Source: Bacteroidales bacterium (GTDB taxonomy: Bacteria > Bacteroidota > Bacteroidia > Bacteroidales > JAADJA01). Taken from it: a stretch of DNA of 9,829 bases. Where the stretch lies: NCBI GenBank assembly GCA_021107975.1, contig JAIORT010000081.1:1-9829 (forward strand), in the 5' to 3' direction. The notes beneath the pieces were generated by a model. The model saw nothing but the letters and a program-made list of their open reading frames with translations. It did not search any database and was not told where the DNA came from. Shown here piece by piece: positions 1 through 6,432 of the stretch (positions within the stretch are counted from its first letter, which is position 1; every line of letters starts with the position of its first letter). Both the position numbers and the translations under genes were made by a program.

Positions 1-125
1 CCTTTGATCAACTTTGTGAGTCTATGGGAAATTTATTTAAAGAATTTTTTGAGTTATTTATTAAAGGCGAAGAAGTTAGGATAATTGACAGGTTGGATTC
101 ATTGAATATAAGCATATTTAAATAA
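1..125 (+). CDS. 3' end of an uncharacterised protein, paralogue of the next gene (partial)
   Basis: This is the C-terminal 40 residues of a gene that begins before the window. It is read in the frame starting at base 3 (FDQLCESMGNLFKEFFELF...) and stops with TAA at 123-125. The tail aligns without gaps over most of its length with the C-terminus of the following protein: both contain FDQLC, GNLF, EFFELF and VRIIDR. The two genes are therefore tandem paralogues, 11 bases apart and probably co-transcribed. Function is unknown, and only the conserved C-terminal helix-rich segment can be seen. The reading frame and paralogy are well supported. Confidence 0.8.
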   Translation, partial: FDQLCESMGNLFKEFFELFIKGEEVRIIDRLDSLNISIFK

Positions 126-136
126 AACAATATAAA

Positions 137-943
137 ATGTACTTTATACGAAAATTAAAACCACCTGAGTGGAATATCGAACATAAATTGGGAATATTAA
201 GTTTGCCAATATTACTGGTTTCCTTTTTAATTGGAGGAGTAAAACTTATGTTTGGGTTTTTAGCTTTATTGGAATTTATTGCAATGCTTATCCAATTGAA
301 TATGTATTTCAGAACAAAAAATACAGGGTTTATTTGGTTGTCACTTGCGTTTTTCTTCATAACTGTTTTTGCCGGCAAAATAGCTTATACCGGACTGGAT
401 AATCCAAGGACTGAAAATCTACCGTTTATTGTCGCTGTTATCTTTGCCAGTATTATAATTATTTATTTGTTTGTCGGAAAAAAGTTAAAGTGGAGGACTC
501 GGGAAATATTAGAATTGGCAGCAATGCCGGTTTCCGATACAAAAAATGGATTTACTGAAAGGCCATTGCCTTCCGGAAAAATTGATGGCACACAAATGGA
601 AATTCATGCTTTTGCCGGATTCATGCAAAAAAACCTTATCGCTATGCCTTATTTCGAGGATGGAAAAGTAATTTTTTCTTTAACAAGTTTATATTCAAAG
701 CAGATTGGATTAAAACGGGGTTTTGTTGATGAATCATGGATTTGCTTTAACCAGGAAGGTAATGTTACAGTTTTTATTACTAAGAAAGACTATTTGAAAT
801 ATAAAGAGCAATTATCATTCGATCAATTGTGTGCTTTATTGGGAAATCTTTTTGTTGAGTTTTTTGAATTATTCAAGCATGGTGATGGTGTGAGAATAAT
901 TGACAGGTTTAATGCACTTAGATTAAACCCATTTATTGAATGA
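137..943 (+). CDS. Uncharacterised multi-pass membrane protein with a C-terminal soluble domain
   Basis: I do not recognise this 268-residue protein. The N-terminal half is hydrophobic, with four likely membrane segments at about residues 18-36, 38-58, 64-84 and 95-115. A basic KKLKWR stretch at about 115-120 suggests that the following domain faces the cytoplasm. The C-terminal 150 residues are mixed alpha/beta and soluble, with a conserved-looking NGFTERPLPSGK segment (137-148) and a C-terminal helix (about 227-260). That helix is shared with the partial gene upstream. The ATG at 137 follows the upstream stop by 11 bases, has an A-rich leader and no Shine-Dalgarno site, as is usual in Bacteroidota. 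No catalytic motif is visible. It may sense or anchor something at the membrane, but nothing in the sequence decides this. Confidence 0.75.
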   Translation: MYFIRKLKPPEWNIEHKLGILSLPILLVSFLIGGVKLMFGFLALLEFIAMLIQLNMYFRTKNTGFIWLSLAFFFITVFAGKIAYTGLDNPRTENLPFIVAVIFASIIIIYLFVGKKLKWRTREILELAAMPVSDTKNGFTERPLPSGKIDGTQMEIHAFAGFMQKNLIAMPYFEDGKVIFSLTSLYSKQIGLKRGFVDESWICFNQEGNVTVFITKKDYLKYKEQLSFDQLCALLGNLFVEFFELFKHGDGVRIIDRFNALRLNPFIE

Positions 944-952
944 AATAAATTA

Positions 953-1018
953 TTAACCGCAGAGACCGCAAAGAAACGCAAAAAAAATTTAGCGTCATTT
1001 AGCGTACTTAGCGGTTAA
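953..1018. repeat. Palindromic repeat A (left outer copy)
   Basis: This 66-base element begins TTAACCGC and ends GCGGTTAA, a perfect 8-bp terminal inverted repeat. The left arm carries spaced CGC cores (aaccgc, accgc, acgc) and the right arm their complements (agcgt, agcgt, gcggtt), at intervals of about 10 bases. The whole forms an imperfect hairpin with an A/T loop. Related copies are at 1069, 1547 and 1664. It starts 10 bases after the stop of the membrane protein gene. Confidence 0.85.
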
Positions 1019-1069
1019 ACAAAATAAGTTATAATAAAAAAAATAAAGTTGTAAATAATTTAAAATAAT
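998..1069. repeat. Direct repeat (left copy): palindrome end plus AT-rich spacer
   Basis: These 72 bases match 1593-1663 almost exactly. The first 37 bases (998-1034 versus 1593-1629) are identical and the last 25 (1045-1069 versus 1639-1663) are identical. The middle holds two substitutions and one A-run length difference. The segment links palindrome A to palindrome B and is too long and too similar to be coincidental low-complexity sequence. Confidence 0.88.
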
Positions 1070-1134
1070 TAACCACAAAGACCGCCAAAAAAGCGCAAAA
1101 ATAAATTTAGCGGATTTCTGCGAGCTTGGCGGTT
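1069..1134. repeat. Palindromic repeat B (left inner copy)
   Basis: This is a diverged 66-base member of the palindrome family, starting TTAACCAC and ending GGCGGTT. Its arms keep the same CGC spacing, but individual bases have changed on both arms (for example ACCGCC opposite GGCGG). It ends 14 bases before the GxxExxY start codon, so the A-rich tail after the repeat is that gene's leader. Confidence 0.78.
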
Positions 1135-1148
1135 CAAAAACAAAAATT

Positions 1149-1526
1149 ATGACAGAAAATGAAATTGGAAAAATTGTAGTTGACTGTGCTTATCAAGTGC
1201 ACAAAGAATTAGGTCCCGGATTATTGGAATCAACTTATGAAGCTTGTTTGATGTATGAACTCCGGGAAGCAGGATTAAAAGCAGAATCTCAAAAAGCCTT
1301 ACCGGTTGTTTATAAAGATGTTAAACTTGAGGTTGGATATCGAATTGATATTCTTGTTGAAAACAAAGTTATTGTGGAATTAAAGTCAGTTGAAGCATTA
1401 AATGATGTTCATTTGGCACAAATAATTACTTACTTAAAGCTATCAGATTGTAGGCTTGGCTACCTGATAAATTTTAATGTAAAGTATTTCAAAGAAGGTA
1501 TTAGAAGGGTAGTTAATAATTTGTAA
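1149..1526 (+). CDS. GxxExxY family protein (PD-(D/E)XK nuclease-like)
   Basis: This 125-residue protein matches the GxxExxY family (Pfam PDDEXK_3). The name motif is at 24-30 (G24, E27, Y30, within GPGLLESTY). A PD-(D/E)XK-type core follows: D67 in YRIDILV, then E77-x-K79 in VIVELKS, then Q91 and Y95 in AQIITY, resembling the RecB/Cas4-type QxxxY motif. All candidate catalytic residues are present, so it could be an active metal-dependent nuclease. The biological role of the family is not established. Length is typical for the family, so the gene appears intact. The ATG at 1149 directly precedes the conserved TENEIG start and has no Shine-Dalgarno site. The gene is bracketed on both sides by the palindrome-spacer-palindrome unit (953-1134 and 1547-1720), which suggests a cassette. 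Family assignment is strong; nuclease activity is inferred. Confidence 0.92.
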   Translation: MTENEIGKIVVDCAYQVHKELGPGLLESTYEACLMYELREAGLKAESQKALPVVYKDVKLEVGYRIDILVENKVIVELKSVEALNDVHLAQIITYLKLSDCRLGYLINFNVKYFKEGIRRVVNNL

Positions 1527-1546
1527 TTCATTTAGTAAAAAAATTA

Positions 1547-1613
1547 TTAATCGCAAAAAGTGCAAAAAAGCGCAAAATATTTTTTAGCGGATTTTAGCGT
1601 ACTTAGCGGTTAA
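1547..1613. repeat. Palindromic repeat C (right outer copy)
   Basis: This 67-base palindrome family member begins TTAATCGC and ends GCGGTTAA. Its right arm, from 1593 onward, is identical to that of repeat A. Its left arm has drifted (tcgc, gtgc, gcgc), so the hairpin is less perfect. It lies 20 bases after the GxxExxY stop codon. Confidence 0.82.
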
Positions 1614-1663
1614 ACAAAATAAGTTATAACAAAAAAACAAAGTTGTAAATAATTTAAAATAAT
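1593..1663. repeat. Direct repeat (right copy): palindrome end plus AT-rich spacer
   Basis: This is the partner of 998-1069 and joins palindromes C and D in the same way that the left copy joins A and B. Together the two copies bracket the GxxExxY gene with a period of about 595 bases. Confidence 0.88.
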
Positions 1664-1720
1664 AAACCGCAAAGAACCGCAAAAATAAATTTAGCGTCAT
1701 TTAGCGTACTTAGCGGTTAA
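1664..1720. repeat. Palindromic repeat D (right inner copy)
   Basis: This shorter member (57 bases) has a left arm that lacks one CGC module. Its right 32 bases (1689-1720) are identical to repeat A at 987-1018. It ends 9 bases before the start codon of the winged-helix gene, so transcripts reading through would carry it in the 5' leader. Confidence 0.82.
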
Positions 1721-1729
1721 ATAAAAATA

Positions 1730-2329
1730 ATGGACTTTAAAAAAGCTGCCATATTAGGATCGTATATTTCAAAAGATTATGCCGAGGACCTTTTCAGGCT
1801 TTTGGCTACCTATCGTGATATTTCTGCATCGGAGGCAGCCTCAAGATTAAATATGCATATCAAAACCGTGCAGGATTTTCTGGAGGCTATGACTTTTTTA
1901 GATATTCTTGCAAAAGAAGAGGTGTTTGAAAAGAAAAGACCATATTATAGATATACGCTGAAGAAAAGACGGATAACTATGGATATTGATCTGGATCCGT
2001 TATTTGAAGTACAAAGCAAACCCGAAGGAAAACTATCTGTAAATATCAGGGAAAAGAAAAATGCCGGAGCACGATTTACAACCGCGAGAAATAACCAATA
2101 TATCAGCAGTGTGGTGAAATGGACAGGTGAAGGAAGGGAAAGAAAGGAACGAAAAATAAACCTTACCATCCCACAGGGAAAATTTATGTATCATCTTCCA
2201 TTCCCCAGTGCTGACTTTCAATCTGTTTCTGAAATCATGCAAATAGCAGAAGTGGACAAAAACAATACATCAGAAATTCTTGATATCGTTGATGTTTTGC
2301 TTGAATACGGAGTGATTGAAAACAAATAA
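1730..2329 (+). CDS. Winged helix-turn-helix DNA-binding protein (putative transcriptional regulator)
   Basis: This 199-residue protein has an N-terminal winged helix. A helix-turn-helix lies at about 31-54 (ISASEAASRLNMHIKTV...) and a beta wing rich in K, R and Y at 62-82 (FEKKRPYYRYTLKKRR). The N-terminal helix 15-28 (KDYAEDLFRLLATY) fits the first helix of MarR/ArsR-like folds. The middle (100-145) is strongly basic (NIREKK, GRERKERK) and could add DNA contacts. The C-terminus (165-197) is helical and acidic and may be a dimer or second winged-helix segment. No ligand-binding domain is recognisable, so the signal and targets are unknown. The ATG at 1730 lies just after palindrome D with an A-rich leader. 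The lipoprotein gene follows 49 bases later on the same strand, so the two may be co-transcribed. Confidence 0.75.
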   Translation: MDFKKAAILGSYISKDYAEDLFRLLATYRDISASEAASRLNMHIKTVQDFLEAMTFLDILAKEEVFEKKRPYYRYTLKKRRITMDIDLDPLFEVQSKPEGKLSVNIREKKNAGARFTTARNNQYISSVVKWTGEGRERKERKINLTIPQGKFMYHLPFPSADFQSVSEIMQIAEVDKNNTSEILDIVDVLLEYGVIENK

Positions 2330-2378
2330 ATTTTAAAACCAATAAATAATTTATTTACTAATTAAAAATGAATACATT

Positions 2379-3260
2379 ATGAAACTAAAAAAAGTTTACC
2401 AAAAGCCAATCTTGACCGTTTTGGTCATTTTTGCAGCAATTCTAATTACAGGATGTGCTGTAAAGAAAAATTTTTGGGGTGATCCGAAAACAGGATTTAT
2501 CCTGAAATACAGAATGGAAGACAGTCAAATCCTGAAATACCGGACTCTCTCAGAATTTACACAAACTATGGAAGTCATGGGGCAATCATTTGAAGTAATC
2601 TCCGACGGTGGTCAGTCTTTTACCGTTAAGTTTGCAGGGATGAAAGAGGACAATTACAAATTTGGAATAACTATCGACACAATGTACATGAAGATTGTTA
2701 GTCCGCAGGGTGAAATAATTCCTGATATGAGTGATGTTATCGGAAAAAGTTTTGACATGTCGCTAACCACATTAGGTAAAGAATTTGATTTTGCCGGTGC
2801 GGAGAAAATAAAGTATAGTCTTGGGCAGTCTGGCGAACGCAGCGTTGCAACAGAATTCAAGGCGATTTTTCCTGATTTGCCCGAACGTCCGGTAAAAGTA
2901 GGAGATAAATGGACTACGACAGATACTATCACTGAAAAAGGTGATAATGGTAACTTGCAAATAATAATTAACAACATAAACACATTAGAAGGATTTGAGA
3001 AAATCAACGGAAAAGAATGTATTAAGATTACTGCTGATTTTAAAGGAGCGCTCAATGGAAAAGGAATGGAGCAGGGAGCAGAGTTGATCACCACCGGTGA
3101 GATAACAGGAAAGGATACCTGGTATTTTGCTTATAAGGAAGGTATTTTTGTAAGAATTGTTACGGAAGGAATTGCTAAAAGTACTACCACTGTATCTGCA
3201 CAGAATATGGAGATTCCTTCGACCAGAGAATATACGATGGAAACTGAATTGATCTTGTGA
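2379..3260 (+). CDS. Lipoprotein of unknown function, resembling DUF6263-type proteins
   Basis: This 293-residue protein has a type II signal peptide: a basic start (MKLKKVYQK), a hydrophobic core at 11-23 and a lipobox ILITGC with the lipidated Cys at 26. No acidic surface-export signal follows the Cys (AVKKNF), so a periplasm-facing anchor is more likely than surface display. The mature part is mostly beta-rich, with a PVKVGDKWTT segment at 171-180 like that in DUF6263-type Bacteroidota lipoproteins; this match is from memory and moderate. ILKYR occurs twice (41-45, 51-55). An earlier ATG 11 bases upstream is out of frame and stops at once, so 2379 is the start. A terminator-like hairpin follows the stop. 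Confidence 0.8.
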   Translation: MKLKKVYQKPILTVLVIFAAILITGCAVKKNFWGDPKTGFILKYRMEDSQILKYRTLSEFTQTMEVMGQSFEVISDGGQSFTVKFAGMKEDNYKFGITIDTMYMKIVSPQGEIIPDMSDVIGKSFDMSLTTLGKEFDFAGAEKIKYSLGQSGERSVATEFKAIFPDLPERPVKVGDKWTTTDTITEKGDNGNLQIIINNINTLEGFEKINGKECIKITADFKGALNGKGMEQGAELITTGEITGKDTWYFAYKEGIFVRIVTEGIAKSTTTVSAQNMEIPSTREYTMETELIL

Positions 3261-3270
3261 TAATGAATAC

Positions 3271-3328
3271 TATCCGTCTGACTGCTCTATGTAGTCAGAT
3301 GGATATTGATATATCCTTATATCTTTTT
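3271..3328 (+). terminator. Terminator-like hairpins after the lipoprotein gene
   Basis: Bases 3271-3283 pair with 3293-3305 in a 13-bp stem containing one G-T (G-U) pair, with a 9-base loop. A second small hairpin, GATATA-TCCT-TATATC (3308-3323), is followed immediately by five T (3324-3328). The first stem is strong but lacks its own T run; the second has the T run but is weak. Together they probably end the + strand transcript between two convergent genes. The - strand side has no T run, so this is not clearly bidirectional. Confidence 0.6.
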
Positions 3329-3398
3329 CGGTCGAAAAAGTATTTCATTCTTCTATACTGAATATTTCAGAAAAAATTTCAGTTCGCTTTACAGATTT

Positions 3399-5174
3399 CT
3401 AATCATCCGAAAACTCTTTGAGCAATTTTCTGTAAGTGGAGAAAACCATTGCCCGCGACATAAATCCCTTGTATTTCCCGTCTTTTATTACAGGCAGGTT
3501 GAAGTGCCCTGATTCACTGAATTTTTTTGCCACATCTTCCATCGACTCATCCGGGTCAACAAGAATGTCGGGCATATACATTAAATCCCTCATATAAGTT
3601 GTTTCGTACAATTCACGGTTAAAAATAATATTTCTTATGTCATTAATAAAAATAACCCCGAAAAAATTATTTTCTTTATCAATAACCGGAAATACATTTC
3701 GTTGCGATTTGGTAACAGTTTTTACAAAATCACCTAAGGTATCTTCAAGATTAACCGTATTAAAATTTGTTTCAATCAATTTATCTACTTTCATAAGCGA
3801 AAGCATAGCTTTATCTTTGTGATGGGTGAGCAGTTCACCGCGTTGTGCCAGCCGTTTTGCATAAATTGAATGAGGTTCAAAATATTTAATGGTGAGATAC
3901 GAAATGGTTGCTGTAATGATAAGGGGTGTTAAAAGTTCATAACCTCCGGTAATTTCTGCAATCAGGAATATTCCGGTTAAGGGAGCGTGCATCACTCCCG
4001 ACATCATTCCTGCCATACCGACAAGGGCAAAATTACTTTCTGAAACTTCAACAAATGGTAACAGGTTCAGCATTTTTGCAGCAAAAAAGCCTGCCACACC
4101 GCCCATAAAAAGTGAAGGGGCAAAAACTCCGCCCACGCCCCCGCTTCCGGTAGTTACAGCGGTAGCCACTGCTTTAAAAATTAAAATCAGGAAAATTATA
4201 AGCAACAAAAACCAGGTTTTATCCTTTAAAGAATAAAAAAGTCCTTCATTTATCAAATCCTCACCCCGACTATTAAGGACTTCCTGTAGTATTTCATATC
4301 CTTCACCAAAGAGGGATGGAAAGACGAAGATAAGGATACCCAATATTATTCCACCGAAAACAAGCTTTTTATAGGTATTTTTTACCTTCCCGAACGCTGA
4401 TTCGATAAACATAGTCATGCGGGTAAAATAAACCGAAACCAGACCGGTGAAAATTCCCAGAATAATAAAAGCAGGAATATGCTTGAGAAAGAAAGGGTCG
4501 ATAAGTTCAAAAGAAAAGAGAACGTTGCGCCCGCTCAAAAAATAAGCTATAGAAGCTCCGGAAACAGACGAGATTAACAGCGGGATCATTGTTGATAGTG
4601 TAAGATCGATCATTAGCACCTCTATTGCGAAAACCACGGCAGCGATTGGTGATTTAAAAATTCCTGCTATGGCGCCGGCTGCACCGCACCCAATAAGTAC
4701 AATTAAGGTTTTATGATTCAGATGAAACAATCTTCCTAAATTAGACCCGATAGCTGAACCCGTAAGAACAATAGGCGCCTCTAAACCCACCGAACCGCCA
4801 AAAGCAATCGTTAATGTGCTGCCAATCATTGAGGAGTATGTATTGTGCGGTTCAAGAATCCCGTTTTTTTTCGAAATGGCATACAATATCCGGCTTACAC
4901 CATGACCAATGTCTTTTTTAATAAAATATTTTACAAATATAACAGTGAGAAATATACCGATCAGAGGTAATGCCAGATATAAAAAGTTCTCTTTTTCGAA
5001 TTGGAACCCTCGGGTGATAAAATAGAAAGTATAATGAACAGTATTTTTAAGGATAACCGCTGCAAGACCGCTCAGCAATCCGATAACAAGACTGAGAATG
5101 AGAATAAACTGATGAGGCTTAATTTTTTTTACCTGCCAGGTAATAAAGTGGTTAATTATTTTTTGCAGATGCAT
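3399..5174 (-). CDS. CLC family anion channel/transporter with C-terminal CBS pair (copy 1)
   Basis: This 591-residue inner-membrane protein carries the CLC core (about 20-430) followed by two CBS domains (about 462-520 and 527-587), which usually bind adenine nucleotides and regulate gating. CLC motifs are visible: G-L-E-A-P at 130-134 with the gating glutamate E132, GVFAP at 349-353, and the pore tyrosine Y412 in GGYELL. Three positions differ from the E. coli exchanger. The GSGIP serine motif reads GHGVS (90-94). The fourth residue of GREGP is Ala. The internal proton glutamate (E203 in E. coli) aligns with V186 in FAIEV, as in channel-type CLCs. It is collinear with the second CLC gene. 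The start lies 34 bases after the ATPase stop codon, so it may be transcribed with the ATPase. The substrate (chloride or another anion) cannot be set from sequence. Confidence 0.93.
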   Translation of the reverse strand: MHLQKIINHFITWQVKKIKPHQFILILSLVIGLLSGLAAVILKNTVHYTFYFITRGFQFEKENFLYLALPLIGIFLTVIFVKYFIKKDIGHGVSRILYAISKKNGILEPHNTYSSMIGSTLTIAFGGSVGLEAPIVLTGSAIGSNLGRLFHLNHKTLIVLIGCGAAGAIAGIFKSPIAAVVFAIEVLMIDLTLSTMIPLLISSVSGASIAYFLSGRNVLFSFELIDPFFLKHIPAFIILGIFTGLVSVYFTRMTMFIESAFGKVKNTYKKLVFGGIILGILIFVFPSLFGEGYEILQEVLNSRGEDLINEGLFYSLKDKTWFLLLIIFLILIFKAVATAVTTGSGGVGGVFAPSLFMGGVAGFFAAKMLNLLPFVEVSESNFALVGMAGMMSGVMHAPLTGIFLIAEITGGYELLTPLIITATISYLTIKYFEPHSIYAKRLAQRGELLTHHKDKAMLSLMKVDKLIETNFNTVNLEDTLGDFVKTVTKSQRNVFPVIDKENNFFGVIFINDIRNIIFNRELYETTYMRDLMYMPDILVDPDESMEDVAKKFSESGHFNLPVIKDGKYKGFMSRAMVFSTYRKLLKEFSDD

Positions 5175-5208
5175 ATAATATTAAACGATTCAAAAAATTA
5201 AAAATAAA

Positions 5209-6339
5209 TTAATTGAGGATAAAATCAAAGTAGTTTTCTGTAGTTATTATTTTAGTTTCACTATCAGGATAGGTATTGAGGAATGTTTTTGGGAAACGAT
5301 ATTTTTTACCGGTTTTCCATTTGAATTCATAAGCATGTAATTTTCCTCCATATTCCTCGATGTAATCAATTTCTTGCTGTTGATGTGTTCGCCAGAAATA
5401 ATTATTAACATATCGAAATTGATAGTGATTAATTTTAAAGCGTTCGCTGATGAGAAAGTTTTCCCATAACTGACCGATGTCTTGACGTAATTCAACAGGA
5501 TTGTAGTTGGAAATTAAAGCATTTCGTATTCCGTTATCATAGAAATAAATTTTTCGTTTTTTAGTTAATTCATTTTTTAAATTCCTGCTAAAAGGTGATA
5601 ATTTGAAAACAATAAAAGCCTGCTCTAATAAGTAAATATAGTCTGAAATGGTCTCTTTATCAACCTGTAACATATTGGATATCTCATTGTATGAAACTTC
5701 ATTTCCAACCTGAAAGGCTAATGCAGTTAATAATTTTTCCAGCAAATCAGGTTTCCGTATGCCTTTGTACGATAATAAATCTTTATATAAATAACTTGAT
5801 GTAAGATTATTTAATATTTCAATTTCGTTTCCCGGATTATTAATTACATCCGGATAATTGCCAAATACAAGCCTTCTTTCTAATTCTCCCATAGTTTGAA
5901 TCATTCCGCGATACTCTACTAATTCACTCCAAGATACCGGAAATAAAAAATATTCGAATTTTCTCCCGGTCAAAGGCTCATTAATCTCATTAACCAAATC
6001 AAAAGATGATGATCCTGTTACGATCAATTGTTTTTCAGACAACTCATCAGTTATTAATTTTAGAGTAATACCAATGTTTTTAATCCGTTGTGCTTCATCA
6101 ATAAGGATATATTTTGCATTGCCTATCAATTGCTTTAAAAATGATGAGGAAACATTTGTTAAGCTTGTTCTGACGTGTGGTTCATCACAATTCAGAAATA
6201 ATACTTCATTATCAAGTTCTCCGAATAAGCTTTTTATTAATGTTGTTTTTCCTGTTTGTCTGGCTCCAAGAATTATTATTGCTTTTCCTTTATTGAGCCT
6301 CTTGGTTATAATGTTGGTAATAGTTCTTTTAATCATCAT
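5209..6339 (-). CDS. AAA_14/DUF4143-type ATPase
   Basis: This 376-residue protein has an N-terminal P-loop ATPase domain with Walker A GARQTGKTT (25-33), Walker B ILIDEAQ (78-84) and a sensor-like TGSSS (108-112). A winged-helix-like and DUF4143 region (about 170-310) follows. The end has a PD-(D/E)XK-like signature: D325 in EIDYIEE, then E338-x-K340 in YEFKW. Full length for the family and apparently intact. These proteins are widespread, often multi-copy accessory genes in Bacteroidota and archaea with no settled function. The start is ATGATG, so Met1 or Met2 (6336) could be used. Upstream lie a -7 promoter match and two GATTATAATC palindromes, so it probably has its own regulated promoter. 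It sits between two CLC paralogues, with no mechanistic link to either visible. Confidence 0.92.
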   Translation of the reverse strand: MMIKRTITNIITKRLNKGKAIIILGARQTGKTTLIKSLFGELDNEVLFLNCDEPHVRTSLTNVSSSFLKQLIGNAKYILIDEAQRIKNIGITLKLITDELSEKQLIVTGSSSFDLVNEINEPLTGRKFEYFLFPVSWSELVEYRGMIQTMGELERRLVFGNYPDVINNPGNEIEILNNLTSSYLYKDLLSYKGIRKPDLLEKLLTALAFQVGNEVSYNEISNMLQVDKETISDYIYLLEQAFIVFKLSPFSRNLKNELTKKRKIYFYDNGIRNALISNYNPVELRQDIGQLWENFLISERFKINHYQFRYVNNYFWRTHQQQEIDYIEEYGGKLHAYEFKWKTGKKYRFPKTFLNTYPDSETKIITTENYFDFILN

Positions 6340-6352
6340 TAAGAATTTAGGT

Positions 6353-6409
6353 GATTATAATCGCCAAAATTAATAATATTTCTCGATTATAATCACCAAA
6401 ATAAATAAT
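6353..6409 (-). promoter_or_regulatory. Twin palindromic operator-like repeat upstream of the ATPase
   Basis: Two 25-base direct repeats (6353-6377 and 6385-6409) differ at two positions and are offset by exactly 32 bases, about three helical turns. Each starts (+ strand) with the perfect palindrome GATTATAATC and continues RCCAAAAT. The copy nearer the gene extends to a 16-base near-palindrome, GGTGATTATAATCGCC (6350-6365). The layout suggests cooperative binding by a dimeric regulator, possibly autoregulation by the ATPase product. The binding protein is inferred. Confidence 0.65.
6365..6372 (-). promoter_or_regulatory. Bacteroidota -7 promoter match for the ATPase gene
   Basis: On the - strand this reads TAATTTTG, matching TAnnTTTG. 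It is 25 bases from the ATPase start codon. The TTTG of the other repeat copy lies 24 bases upstream, slightly more than the usual 19-21. The near palindrome at 6350-6365 would cover the transcription start, a placement suited to repression. Confidence 0.5.
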
Positions 6410-6432
6410 TAAAATTTATTGATCAAAAAAGG

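Noticed and set aside
1030..1035. TATAAT as a sigma-70 -10 box in the spacer
   Set aside because: Bacteroidota do not use this -10 consensus, the right spacer copy has lost it, and such hexamers are expected by chance in sequence this AT-rich.
953..1720. Repeats A-D as a CRISPR array
   Set aside because: Repeats are too long and internally palindromic, the interval between B and C is a gene, spacers are repeated rather than unique, and no cas genes are present.
2654..3094. 146-residue reading frame on the - strand
   Set aside because: It lies wholly inside the lipoprotein gene on the opposite strand, has no recognisable domain, and its composition is that of a reverse-strand shadow.
3323..3340. 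Palindrome CTTTTTCG/CGAAAAAG
   Set aside because: It has a tiny loop and no T run after it on either strand. It may add to termination but is not supported as a separate terminator.
3306..3512. 68-residue + strand reading frame between the convergent genes
   Set aside because: Most of it overlaps the 3' end of CLC copy 1 antisense, its start lies within the terminator hairpins, and it has no family features.
5209..6339. ATPase as a transposase or IS element
   Set aside because: No terminal inverted repeats or target duplication were found, and the motifs are those of AAA_14/DUF4143 ATPases rather than an IstB-type helper next to an IstA gene.
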